Assembly (NCBI GenBank): GCA_014378065.1
Contig: JACMOK010000069.1
Location: 1-64,000, forward strand
DNA: 64,000 bases
Reading direction: 5' to 3'
Source of the DNA: Flavobacterium sp.
GTDB lineage: Bacteria > Bacteroidota > Bacteroidia > Flavobacteriales > Flavobacteriaceae
The position numbers and the translations under genes were made by a program. Below the pieces are notes generated by a model that was not told where the DNA came from, ran no database searches, and saw nothing but the letters and a program-made list of their open reading frames with translations. Numbering within the stretch: the first letter of the stretch is position 1; each line of letters begins with the position of its first letter. Shown one piece after another: positions 19,386-28,188 of the stretch.

Positions 19386-20168
19386 GTGATTAATAATCAA
19401 CCCATAGGACTATTTGATTCCGGCATAGGTGGAAGCTCCATTTGGGCAGCCATTCACGAATTAATGCCATTCGAATCAACCATTTACTTGGCAGACAGTA
19501 TCAATGCGCCTTATGGTGAAAAGTCAAAAGATGAAATTATAGCCCTGAGCACAAAAAATACCGATTTTCTTTTGAACAGAAATGCTAAAATAATTGTCGT
19601 TGCTTGCAATACCGCTACTACTAATGCCATAAAAGAACTAAGAAATTTATACAAGCATATTCCGTTTATTGGCATTGAACCAGCAATAAAGCCAGCTGCT
19701 TTGCATTCAAAGACACGATCGATAGGGATATTGGCAACTAAAGGAACATTAAGCAGCGAACTTTTTAACAAAGCCGTTGAGATATATCACGAGACCAAAG
19801 TTATTGAACAAATTGGTTTTGGACTGGTAGAACTCATTGAGAACGGTGCACTCAATTCTAATGAAATGTCAAAATTATTGCATTCCTATCTTGACCCCAT
19901 GGTAGCTGCAAATATTGATTATTTGGTTTTGGGGTGCAGCCATTATCCATATTTGATTCCGCAAATCAAAAAGATATTACCGCCACATATTAAAATTATT
20001 GATTCAGGGCAGGCAGTGGCAAGACAAACACAAAAAATACTAAACGAAAAAATAGGGTTTCACTCAGAGGACGTAAAAATTGAAACTATTTTTTATACCA
20101 ACTCTAATACAAAAGTGCTGTCGGATATATTGCACAACCAATATAAAATAGAATACAGTGCATTTTAA
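19386..20168 (+). CDS. murI: Glutamate racemase (probable GTG start at 19386)
   Basis: PIGLFDSGIGGSSIW, YLADSINAPYGEKS, VVACNTATTNAI, LGCSHYPYL. Confidence 0.95.
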   Translation: MINNQPIGLFDSGIGGSSIWAAIHELMPFESTIYLADSINAPYGEKSKDEIIALSTKNTDFLLNRNAKIIVVACNTATTNAIKELRNLYKHIPFIGIEPAIKPAALHSKTRSIGILATKGTLSSELFNKAVEIYHETKVIEQIGFGLVELIENGALNSNEMSKLLHSYLDPMVAANIDYLVLGCSHYPYLIPQIKKILPPHIKIIDSGQAVARQTQKILNEKIGFHSEDVKIETIFYTNSNTKVLSDILHNQYKIEYSAF

Positions 20169-20178
20169 GGCGAGACTA

Positions 20179-20688
20179 TTATTTATACCACTTGGAGTAC
20201 ATTACATAATTGGAAGCTATGCGTTCTATTTCGCCTTTAAAATCAGAAACATTAATGTCTTTTACTCTACGGGCTGGCACACCAGCATAAATCGTTCCTG
20301 ATGCAACAATCGTGTTTTGGGTAACAACTGCTCCCGCCGCAATGATTGAATTGGTTTCTACCACACAATTGTCCATGACAATAGCGCCCATACCGATCAA
20401 GACATTATCTCGCAATTGACAACCATGAACGATAGCATTATGACCAATAGAAACGTTATTTCCAATTACCGTGGCGTGTTTTTGATAGGTACAATGAATT
20501 ACGGCACCATCCTGAATATTGACGCGATCGCCAATTGTAATACTATTTACATCCCCTCTAATCACCGCATTGAACCAAATGCTACAAGCATTACCAAAGG
20601 TCACATCGCCAATAATGGTGGCATTTTCTGCAACGTAGCAATCGTCCGGAATAACTGGCGTTTTGCCGTTTATCGATTTTATCAACAT
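20179..20688 (-). CDS. Gamma carbonic anhydrase family protein (left-handed beta-helix hexapeptide repeats)
   Basis: IRGDVNSITIGDRVNIQDGAVIHC, VSIGHNAIVHGCQLRDNVLIGMGAIV. Confidence 0.93.
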   Translation of the reverse strand: MLIKSINGKTPVIPDDCYVAENATIIGDVTFGNACSIWFNAVIRGDVNSITIGDRVNIQDGAVIHCTYQKHATVIGNNVSIGHNAIVHGCQLRDNVLIGMGAIVMDNCVVETNSIIAAGAVVTQNTIVASGTIYAGVPARRVKDINVSDFKGEIERIASNYVMYSKWYK

Positions 20689-20695
20689 AGTATAA

Positions 20696-20723
20696 AAAAA
20701 TGATCCCGAATAAATCGGGATTA
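20696..20723 (-). terminator. Rho-independent terminator downstream of porP/sprF-type gene
   Basis: On the minus strand AATCCCGA-TTTA-TTCGGGATCATTTTTTT. Confidence 0.85.
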
Positions 20724-20726
20724 TAG

Positions 20727-21725
20727 TTAATTAATAGCTGGACACTTACAATGGTACTTCTCCTTTTTACAAAAGAGATTCATTCCTAAGGTAATTTGAT
20801 GATACCCGCCGTTGTCAAACTTCACGGCACCCGTCACAGCTGAGTACGTATAAGAAAACATGTATTCTTTATAATTTATGCCTAGAATAGGCGTGATGAG
20901 TTGTAGTTTTTGTGTCTGTATCGCATTATTTTTAACGTATTCGGCACCGTCTAGACTCCTTCTGTAAGACAACCCTGCCCAGAGTCTTCCAAAATCCAGC
21001 TGTTTGTATACTTTCAAATTGACATCAACCGATTTTTCTTTCGTCTGGTTTACCAGTTGAAACATGAAAGACGGTTCCCATAGTAAGTTGTCTTCATCTC
21101 CAAAAGTGTAACCCGCATTTAAGATTATCTTTCTTATATTGTCGTTTTCAAATTCTGTATAGATTTCTCTTCGGGTTTCTATTGCATTTTTAAGTGTTGC
21201 ATGGGCATAGAAATCCAGATAGTTGTAAGACATACCAACATCAACATTAAAATACGAATCTCGCTGTACAATGGTACCGTCAATGATAGGATCAAAATCT
21301 CCAGATCTCAAAAAATCAGTTTCGTCTAATGAGCTTTGCACCAAACCTACACTTAGACCAAAAGACAGTTGATTCAAATCGACGTTATCTCTAGAAAACA
21401 TGATGTGATGTGCATAAGTTAGCTTAAAACCCTTCTGAGAATGGTAACCGTTTTTATCATTGTAAGCGATTATACCCGCGCCGGACTGCTCCCCTATACT
21501 CCCATTAAAGCTTACGGTTTGCATGGCTGGAGCATCTTTTTGTCCAAACCATTGTTGGCGCGCCGTAACCCTCAACTTAGAGCAATTGGCCGCACCTGCC
21601 ATCGACGGATGCAATAAATAATAATTATCGGACAAATAGTCTGAATAAACTGCTACGCCTTCTTGTGAAAATGAAAACTGCGTAGTAAAAACCAAAACCA
21701 ATAACAATAATTTTTTGAAATTCAT
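20727..21725 (-). CDS. PorP/SprF family type IX secretion system membrane protein
   Basis: FSQEGVAVYSDYLSDNYYLLHPSMAGAANCSKLRVTARQQWFGQKDAPAMQTVSFNG. Confidence 0.92.
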   Translation of the reverse strand: MNFKKLLLLVLVFTTQFSFSQEGVAVYSDYLSDNYYLLHPSMAGAANCSKLRVTARQQWFGQKDAPAMQTVSFNGSIGEQSGAGIIAYNDKNGYHSQKGFKLTYAHHIMFSRDNVDLNQLSFGLSVGLVQSSLDETDFLRSGDFDPIIDGTIVQRDSYFNVDVGMSYNYLDFYAHATLKNAIETRREIYTEFENDNIRKIILNAGYTFGDEDNLLWEPSFMFQLVNQTKEKSVDVNLKVYKQLDFGRLWAGLSYRRSLDGAEYVKNNAIQTQKLQLITPILGINYKEYMFSYTYSAVTGAVKFDNGGYHQITLGMNLFCKKEKYHCKCPAIN

Positions 21726-21730
21726 TTTAT

Positions 21731-24700
21731 CTATCGTTTTAATGCAAAATGGGATCTGAATATTTTACTAATCGTATTTTCTTCATAATGAACTATGAAC
21801 CAATAGTCTGAAGATGGAAGGCTTTGTTGATTAAAAGTTCCGTCCCAGCCTAAACCTAAAGGGGTGATTTCTTTCAATAATTTTCCAAAACGGTCAAAGA
21901 TATAAATTTTTGCTTTAGCTTGTCCTTTCAAATCGAAAATATTCCAAGTGTCATTGTAACCGTCGCCATTGGGTGTAAAATATCTCGGATAATTTAAAAG
22001 ATCAATCTCTTTTTTGTATTCGCCACACTCACTCCTTACCACAACATCATGATGCCCTGCTGCCACATTGCTAAAAAGATAATTGCTTTGAAATGCCCCA
22101 TTATCAAGTTGGTATTGATAGTTTCCGGCAGGACTTACCATTACTGTAATGATTTGATTATCAGCAAAATATTCTGATGATACAACCGAAATTGTAGCAG
22201 GTGTTGGCGCGAGATTTACCGAGGCTGTTACCATGCTCGAAACGCAGTTGGTAGCTGCATTTGTCGCAATTACGCCATATACTCCGGCAGCCGTTGCTGG
22301 ATAAAAACTTTGGTTTTCAAAAGGAATCAGCGTATTGACTCCATTGTCTATGCGAAACCATTCAAAACTATGCGAGGTATTGGATAGATGAGAGTCCAAA
22401 ATATAAGGCGTCAAAACAGCATTGGTAGAACTGTCTACACAAACATACCCATTTTGTAACTGCGGAAAAGGCTGCGGATGAACCACAACAGTAATCGCAC
22501 CCGGAAAACTCAGACAATCCAAATTAAAGTAAATGATCAAACTATAGTTCCCACCCATCGCGGTCCTGGCCCCCAAAATGATCGGATTCTGGACAGACGA
22601 GGTATACCCATTTGGTCCAGACCACAAGTAGCTGGCTCCCACCACTGCAGTTGTCGTTAAGGCGATCGATTCGCCAACGCAAACATCACTACCCATGACA
22701 ACTGGCGCGGGCGGTATCGTGGGCGCGGAATTTATTGAAAATGAGGCCGAATTGGAAACGCAGCCGGTACTATTATTTTTTACCATAATGTCATATATCC
22801 TATTTGGTATTAAACCAATAAATATGGGGCTCGACTGATAAGTTAGACCACCATCGATGCTAAAAAGTGTGTTAGTCCCAATCGGAGTAGTTATTGAAAT
22901 ACTTCCAAACGGATTAGCACAAGTGGGTTGCACTATCGATGCTGTTGCTGGAAGCGGATTCTGTGGCATGGGATTTACTGTGACAACAGTAGCTAAAGAA
23001 ACGCAGCCAGTTATGTTATTTCTAGCGGTAATCGTGTAACTATTATTGGGTGCTATTCCGGAAAAGTTGCTATCTGTTTGATAAGTTACTCCATTGTTGC
23101 TGCTATATTCGAAATTAGTTCCTAAGGGTGAAATAATTTGTATCGTAGCTGTCGGATTGTAACAGTTGGGTTGACTAATTGTAACGGATGGGGCGGCAGG
23201 ATTTGAAGGAAGAGCAGCGATGGTAAACGTTGTTGCCGGGGAGACACATCCCGATGCAACATTCCTGACCGTTAGGCTGTAGGTTGTGTTGGGGAGCAAG
23301 GCCGCAAATATGGGACTATTTTGATAAGTAATGCCATTGTTATTACTGTATTGAAAATTGATACCCAAGGGAGCACTAACCACTGCAGTTGCCGTTGGAA
23401 CACTACAAGTTGGTGCGATGGTAATACTCGCAATTGGAGCAATTGGAACTGACAAAGCCGGCGTAATGACCACGCTACTGCTGCTAGATATACATCCCGT
23501 AACCATATTTCTAACTATCACATTATAGCTGGCTGCATTTAAACCCACAAACGATACACTACTTTGGTATGTTGTTCCCCCATTCACACTATATTCTAGC
23601 ATCATCCCCAAAGGCGAAGCTACTATAAAACTTCCTGTATTTGTTGCGCAAGTAGGCTGAGTGACAACCGTTAAAGGAACCGGCGGATTTGTCGGAATCG
23701 GATTTACTACAAAAGAAGCCGCCGACGAAATACAACCAGTAAGTCTATTTCGTACAGTAATACCGTAAATCGTATTCGGCAACACCGACAAAAACGAAAC
23801 CGGATTTTGATAAGATATGCCGCCGTCAATGCTGTATTCCAAATCGGTTCCCAAAGGGGCAGTAACCACAATTTTCGCTGCTGCAAGGCATGTCGGTTGT
23901 GTTACTGTAGCTGTCGGAGCTGCTGGATTCGTTGGAATTGAATTCACCACTACTGCTGTAGCGAGAGAAATACAGCCCGTCGTAACATCTCGAACCGTAA
24001 TAGAATAGGTATTGTTTGGTGTTAATCCAGAAAAAGTCAAGCTGTTTTGATAAGAAGTACCTCCATCATTGCTATACTCAAACGAAGTGCCTAGTGGTGA
24101 TGAAATTACAATTGTACCGGTAGCAATAGTGCAGGTGGGCTGAATCAAAGTAGTAGCCGTTGGAGCCGCAGGTGGTAACGAAATGGCATTAACAGTGACT
24201 GTGGTGGCAGAAGAAATACAACCTGAGACGTTATTCTTTACTGTAATGTTGTAGGTTGCGTTTGGAGCCAATCCTGAAAATACCGTAGCGCTTTGATAAG
24301 TGATTCCACCATTTATGCTGTACTCTAAATTAATTCCAATTGGAGCAGTAATTTGGATCACACCAGTCGGAGCATTACAAGTAGGTTGAAAAGTAGTGCT
24401 TCCAGTAGGTGCAACTGGAATAGGCAATACAGGGTCGATAGTTACCACAGCAGAGATCGATACACAACTGGTCAAATTGTTGCGAACTACTACACTGTAG
24501 GAAGTTGCGGCATTTAAGCCAGTAAACGAAACGCCATTTTGGTAGGTATTGCCTCCATCGCTGCTGTATTCTAAATTTAAACCAACCGGCGAAGTGACAT
24601 TGAAGCTGCCCGTATTTAAGATACAACTAGGTTGCGAAACAATGCCAACTGGCTGACCTGGGTTTGCGGGAATCGCATTCACTACAAATGCACTCGGCGC

Positions 24701-27040
24701 AGAAATACAGCCCGTAAGCATATCTTTAACAGTAATATTATAGACATTGGGTGACAAACCAACAAATGAAATACCAGATTGATAAGTGGCTCCTGAATTA
24801 GCACTATACTCCAGGTTGGTTCCCAACGGCGCAGAAATAGCTATAGTCCCGCTGGTAACTAAACAATTCGGTTGGCTTATGATTCCGGAAGCTGGTGACG
24901 GATTTGAAGGAAGCGGATTAATAACCACTTGGGTAATCGTCGAAACACATCCCGTTACCATATCCTTTACATTTATTCCGTAGGAGGTATTGGCGGCCAA
25001 AGCTGAAAAAATCGGACTACTTTGGTAAGCCAGGCCACCATCGATACTATATTGCAAATTCGCCCCAATAGGAGCTGTTACCACCAGAGTCGCGCTAGGA
25101 ACAAAACAAGTAGGCTGAAACGTTATGCTTACCGTGGGCGTTGTTGGCACCCCTAATAGCGGATTTATCACTCCAATAACCGTTGTCGACGTGCATTGCG
25201 ATATCGCATTGCTAACTACAACATTATAGCTACCCGATGTAATTGCCGCAAAAATGGGGTTGCTTTGGAAAGTAACGCCATTATCTATGCTATATTCTAG
25301 GTTGGCTCCCAGAGGCGAGGTAATCGTTATAGAACCATTGGTGACAGTACAATTGGGTTGAACTATTGTAAATAATGGAGCGATTGGAGTCAGATCAATC
25401 CGTATCGGCACCGGGCCTGCCGAAAAGGCTGCACAATTGCCCGACGCTGCCAGATTATAATTTACGGTATAATTTCCAGGCAAACTCAAACTAGGATTGA
25501 TTTGACCGGTTGCCGAATCAATACTTAAACCACTTGGCATTGCGCTGTAAACACCACCTGTAGTGACCGATGTGGTGATGGTCTGAAGTGTATTAATGCT
25601 GGTACAGTAAGCCGCTACCGGATAAGAAAAAGTCCCTGAAGGAGAAGGGGAAGCGCTCAGCGTAAAAGGTTTTACAACAATACATCCTGATAAACTACTT
25701 TCCACGCGTACCCAGATTGTAGCCGCAGTGGAACTAATTATATAATTACTTAAATCTGCGTCAGGTATAAGTCCTACCGAGCTTCCATTATAAGCTTCAT
25801 TGTTAGCATTCGTACTATAGTACGAAACCAAATAAACTAAAGGGTCAAGTGGTCCTAAAACTGCAGCGGTTTGATCTATATTAAAATTATAAGGTGGCGG
25901 TAATAAAGTGCATATATTATTATTTACAGGAAGTACAATCGGCGTTTCTGGCAAAAAGGCTATGCCTATATCATCGTGTGCCATCAAACAATTACTTGGA
26001 GTATAAACATTTAAACTGTAGGTGCCTCCAGTCGTTACAGACAAGATCTCGCTATTTTCGCCCGGAAGTACCACCCCATTATGAAGCCATTCGAAAGTAT
26101 TGGGCGCCACGATTAATCCAGAATTGATAATCACTGTTTCGCCAAAGCACACATTCTTATTGTTTGCTAAATTAAAGTCATCCACCAATACTAAAGGATC
26201 AATTCTAAAATTCTTAAGAAATACGCCCGAATCGAGATAATTATCAGTAACGTTACCAATTGCAAGTTTAATATGGTATGTCTCTCCACATTGTATCGCT
26301 GAAGTTGCGGTCAATACTGTCGTAAATCCATCATACTCTACCGTTTCTACGCTAGAATTGTTCGGATTCATTCCGAATGGTCCGTTATTAAAATAATAAG
26401 CACAATTGGTGCAGCTTCCATTATTATTTGGGCCATTGTTGACCGTGTCGATAGATATTGGTATATTAGTGTTAGGTACAAGCGCAATGTTTTTTGCGTT
26501 GTTAGAGTACAGTCCGGTTATTCCCGGACCACTTAAAAAAAATCCAAAGGTATCATTGATAAAATTGACGTAACCTGCATATTCCTCTGATCCAAAAACG
26601 AAATCAAAATTTACTTCAAGACCAGTAGCCAAGAAATCAAATTCAAGAATTGCAGAACTAGAAATTGAGCTTCCAGACAATTGTTGTAAATCCGGATCTA
26701 CTCCAAACGGAGAGGATGAAAAAATCTGCCCTGTTCCTAAGTTATTGTGAGAAGTATTCGGACCCATGGCAAACATGGCTTTCCCTGTCGTCATTAAAAC
26801 GCCACGCTTAATACCCATGTTGGTTTGGTTAAAATTGGTGTTGAATTCAGCGACTTGATCCTTGACTTGATTGGCATTGGCAGCCGTTCCGTTAAACTTA
26901 ATATTTAGAGGGGTTACTCCCAGCCCCACCAAAACATCTCGAACCAATTGCGCAGGAGTTTTGGCCGTGTCGTCTATCATTAATTGCGCGTGCATAGCAC
27001 TTCCGAAAAAAAGCAATCCGAAAAAAATAATCTTTTTCAT
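21731..27040 (-). CDS. Giant T9SS-exported adhesin-like protein: choice-of-anchor L N-terminal domain, 11 tandem ~81-aa modules, gliding-motility-associated (type B) C-terminal domain
   Basis: Signal peptide MKKIIFFGLLFFGSAMHAQ at 27040; FDFVFGSEEYAGYVNFINDTFGFFLSGPG; C-terminal YFTPNGDGYNDTWNIFDLKGQAKAKIYIFDRFGKLLKEITPLGLGWDGTFNQQSLPSSDYWF. Confidence 0.92.
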   Translation of the reverse strand: MKKIIFFGLLFFGSAMHAQLMIDDTAKTPAQLVRDVLVGLGVTPLNIKFNGTAANANQVKDQVAEFNTNFNQTNMGIKRGVLMTTGKAMFAMGPNTSHNNLGTGQIFSSSPFGVDPDLQQLSGSSISSSAILEFDFLATGLEVNFDFVFGSEEYAGYVNFINDTFGFFLSGPGITGLYSNNAKNIALVPNTNIPISIDTVNNGPNNNGSCTNCAYYFNNGPFGMNPNNSSVETVEYDGFTTVLTATSAIQCGETYHIKLAIGNVTDNYLDSGVFLKNFRIDPLVLVDDFNLANNKNVCFGETVIINSGLIVAPNTFEWLHNGVVLPGENSEILSVTTGGTYSLNVYTPSNCLMAHDDIGIAFLPETPIVLPVNNNICTLLPPPYNFNIDQTAAVLGPLDPLVYLVSYYSTNANNEAYNGSSVGLIPDADLSNYIISSTAATIWVRVESSLSGCIVVKPFTLSASPSPSGTFSYPVAAYCTSINTLQTITTSVTTGGVYSAMPSGLSIDSATGQINPSLSLPGNYTVNYNLAASGNCAAFSAGPVPIRIDLTPIAPLFTIVQPNCTVTNGSITITSPLGANLEYSIDNGVTFQSNPIFAAITSGSYNVVVSNAISQCTSTTVIGVINPLLGVPTTPTVSITFQPTCFVPSATLVVTAPIGANLQYSIDGGLAYQSSPIFSALAANTSYGINVKDMVTGCVSTITQVVINPLPSNPSPASGIISQPNCLVTSGTIAISAPLGTNLEYSANSGATYQSGISFVGLSPNVYNITVKDMLTGCISAPSAFVVNAIPANPGQPVGIVSQPSCILNTGSFNVTSPVGLNLEYSSDGGNTYQNGVSFTGLNAATSYSVVVRNNLTSCVSISAVVTIDPVLPIPVAPTGSTTFQPTCNAPTGVIQITAPIGINLEYSINGGITYQSATVFSGLAPNATYNITVKNNVSGCISSATTVTVNAISLPPAAPTATTLIQPTCTIATGTIVISSPLGTSFEYSNDGGTSYQNSLTFSGLTPNNTYSITVRDVTTGCISLATAVVVNSIPTNPAAPTATVTQPTCLAAAKIVVTAPLGTDLEYSIDGGISYQNPVSFLSVLPNTIYGITVRNRLTGCISSAASFVVNPIPTNPPVPLTVVTQPTCATNTGSFIVASPLGMMLEYSVNGGTTYQSSVSFVGLNAASYNVIVRNMVTGCISSSSSVVITPALSVPIAPIASITIAPTCSVPTATAVVSAPLGINFQYSNNNGITYQNSPIFAALLPNTTYSLTVRNVASGCVSPATTFTIAALPSNPAAPSVTISQPNCYNPTATIQIISPLGTNFEYSSNNGVTYQTDSNFSGIAPNNSYTITARNNITGCVSLATVVTVNPMPQNPLPATASIVQPTCANPFGSISITTPIGTNTLFSIDGGLTYQSSPIFIGLIPNRIYDIMVKNNSTGCVSNSASFSINSAPTIPPAPVVMGSDVCVGESIALTTTAVVGASYLWSGPNGYTSSVQNPIILGARTAMGGNYSLIIYFNLDCLSFPGAITVVVHPQPFPQLQNGYVCVDSSTNAVLTPYILDSHLSNTSHSFEWFRIDNGVNTLIPFENQSFYPATAAGVYGVIATNAATNCVSSMVTASVNLAPTPATISVVSSEYFADNQIITVMVSPAGNYQYQLDNGAFQSNYLFSNVAAGHHDVVVRSECGEYKKEIDLLNYPRYFTPNGDGYNDTWNIFDLKGQAKAKIYIFDRFGKLLKEITPLGLGWDGTFNQQSLPSSDYWFIVHYEENTISKIFRSHFALKR
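22715..25395 (-). repeat. Array of 11 tandem ~243-bp coding modules in the adhesin
   Basis: Module pattern: P..P.....QPTC...(G).I.I.aPlG.nleYS.nGG.tYQ....F.gL.pn..Y.itVrn..TGCiS.......N..P. Confidence 0.9.
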
Positions 27041-27086
27041 TCGTAGTGATACTGTTAAAAAAAGTTTAATATTCAAATATAGCATA

Positions 27087-27113
27087 TTGCCAAAAATATC
27101 TTTGTTAAATTTG
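27087..27113 (+). promoter_or_regulatory. Putative promoter for nifU
   Basis: TTG (27087-27089) - 16 nt - TAAATTTG (27106-27113), 18 nt before ATG 27132. Confidence 0.45.
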
Positions 27114-27131
27114 CAAAAAAATAAACCTATC

Positions 27132-28031
27132 ATGATTAACATCAGCGCAAAAGAAACTCAAAATCCAGCCATATTTAAGTTCGAGTTCCCCGATTTTATT
27201 ACTAAAAACAAAAGTTTCGAGTTTAAAAATATAGACGAAGCCAAAAGCTCCCCGTTAGCACAACAGTTATTTTACTTGCCTTTTGTAAAAACGGTGTACA
27301 TTTCAGCAAATTTTATCGCCATCGAACGTTACGATATTGTAGCATGGGAAGATGTCAAAGATGCCGTTGTAGAGCAAATTGAGAATTTTGTAAACAATGG
27401 CGGTGTTATTATTGCCGATGAGGAATTAAAATCGCAAAAACAACCCGTTACTGTGTATGGCGAAACCACGCCGAATCCAGCCACGCTCAAATTTGTAATC
27501 AACAAAATGGTTACAAAAACGGCTGTAGAATTCAAAAATATAGACGAAACCAAAGCCTCTCCGCTGGCTAAAGAATTGTTCCGTTTTCCTTATGTTAAAG
27601 AAATATTTATCGATGAGAATTATATTAGCGTCAGCAAATATGAAGCCTATGAATGGAATGACATCACGCTTGAACTTCGATCATTTATCAAACTCTTTAT
27701 CGAAAATGGCGGAATGGTTTTGGACGAAACCCAACTGACTGCCAATCCAAAAATCGAAAAACAGCAAATTGAAAATTTCGACCACCTCGACACCACCTCG
27801 CAGCAAATCATTAATATACTCGAAGAATATGTCAAACCGGCCGTAGCTGCCGATGGCGGAAACATTCTTTTCGATTCTTACGACCCTATCGAAAAACGCG
27901 TGAAAGTAGTTCTTCAAGGCGCCTGTAGCGGTTGTCCCTCGTCGACATTTACCTTAAAAAGCGGCATCGAAAACATGCTTAAAGACATGCTCAAAGACGA
28001 AAATATCACAGTAGAAGCCATAAACGCCTAG
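27132..28031 (+). CDS. NifU family protein with two tandem Nfu N-terminal scaffold domains
   Basis: KETQNPAIFKFEFPDF and GETTPNPATLKFVINKM repeats; C-terminal GACSGCPSSTFTLKSGIENML. Start moved from 26871 to 27132. Confidence 0.93.
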   Translation: MINISAKETQNPAIFKFEFPDFITKNKSFEFKNIDEAKSSPLAQQLFYLPFVKTVYISANFIAIERYDIVAWEDVKDAVVEQIENFVNNGGVIIADEELKSQKQPVTVYGETTPNPATLKFVINKMVTKTAVEFKNIDETKASPLAKELFRFPYVKEIFIDENYISVSKYEAYEWNDITLELRSFIKLFIENGGMVLDETQLTANPKIEKQQIENFDHLDTTSQQIINILEEYVKPAVAADGGNILFDSYDPIEKRVKVVLQGACSGCPSSTFTLKSGIENMLKDMLKDENITVEAINA

Positions 28032-28078
28032 ACTTACGCCACATTAGAAAGTGTTTCCAATGGAGGGGATTTTTATCA

Positions 28079-28176
28079 GAAGCTATTTCCCGCTATCCGT
28101 TCCAATTCCCGATTTTAAAATCCCGTTTAAAAATTAACTTGCCCCAATCGGGAGATTTCCACTGCTATCAGGGCTA
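28079..28176 (+). repeat. Interspersed palindromic element, copy A
   Basis: GAAGCTATTTCCCGCTATCCGTTCCAAT-TCCCGATT...AATCGGGA-GATTTCCACTGCTATCAGGGCTAA. Confidence 0.75.
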
Positions 28177-28188
28177 AAAATGCCAATT

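Noticed and set aside
22715-25395. Possible CRISPR-like or phase-variable DNA repeats
   Set aside because: Periodicity is ~243 bp, in-frame and diverged at DNA level: tandem protein domains, not a CRISPR array or slipped-strand repeat.
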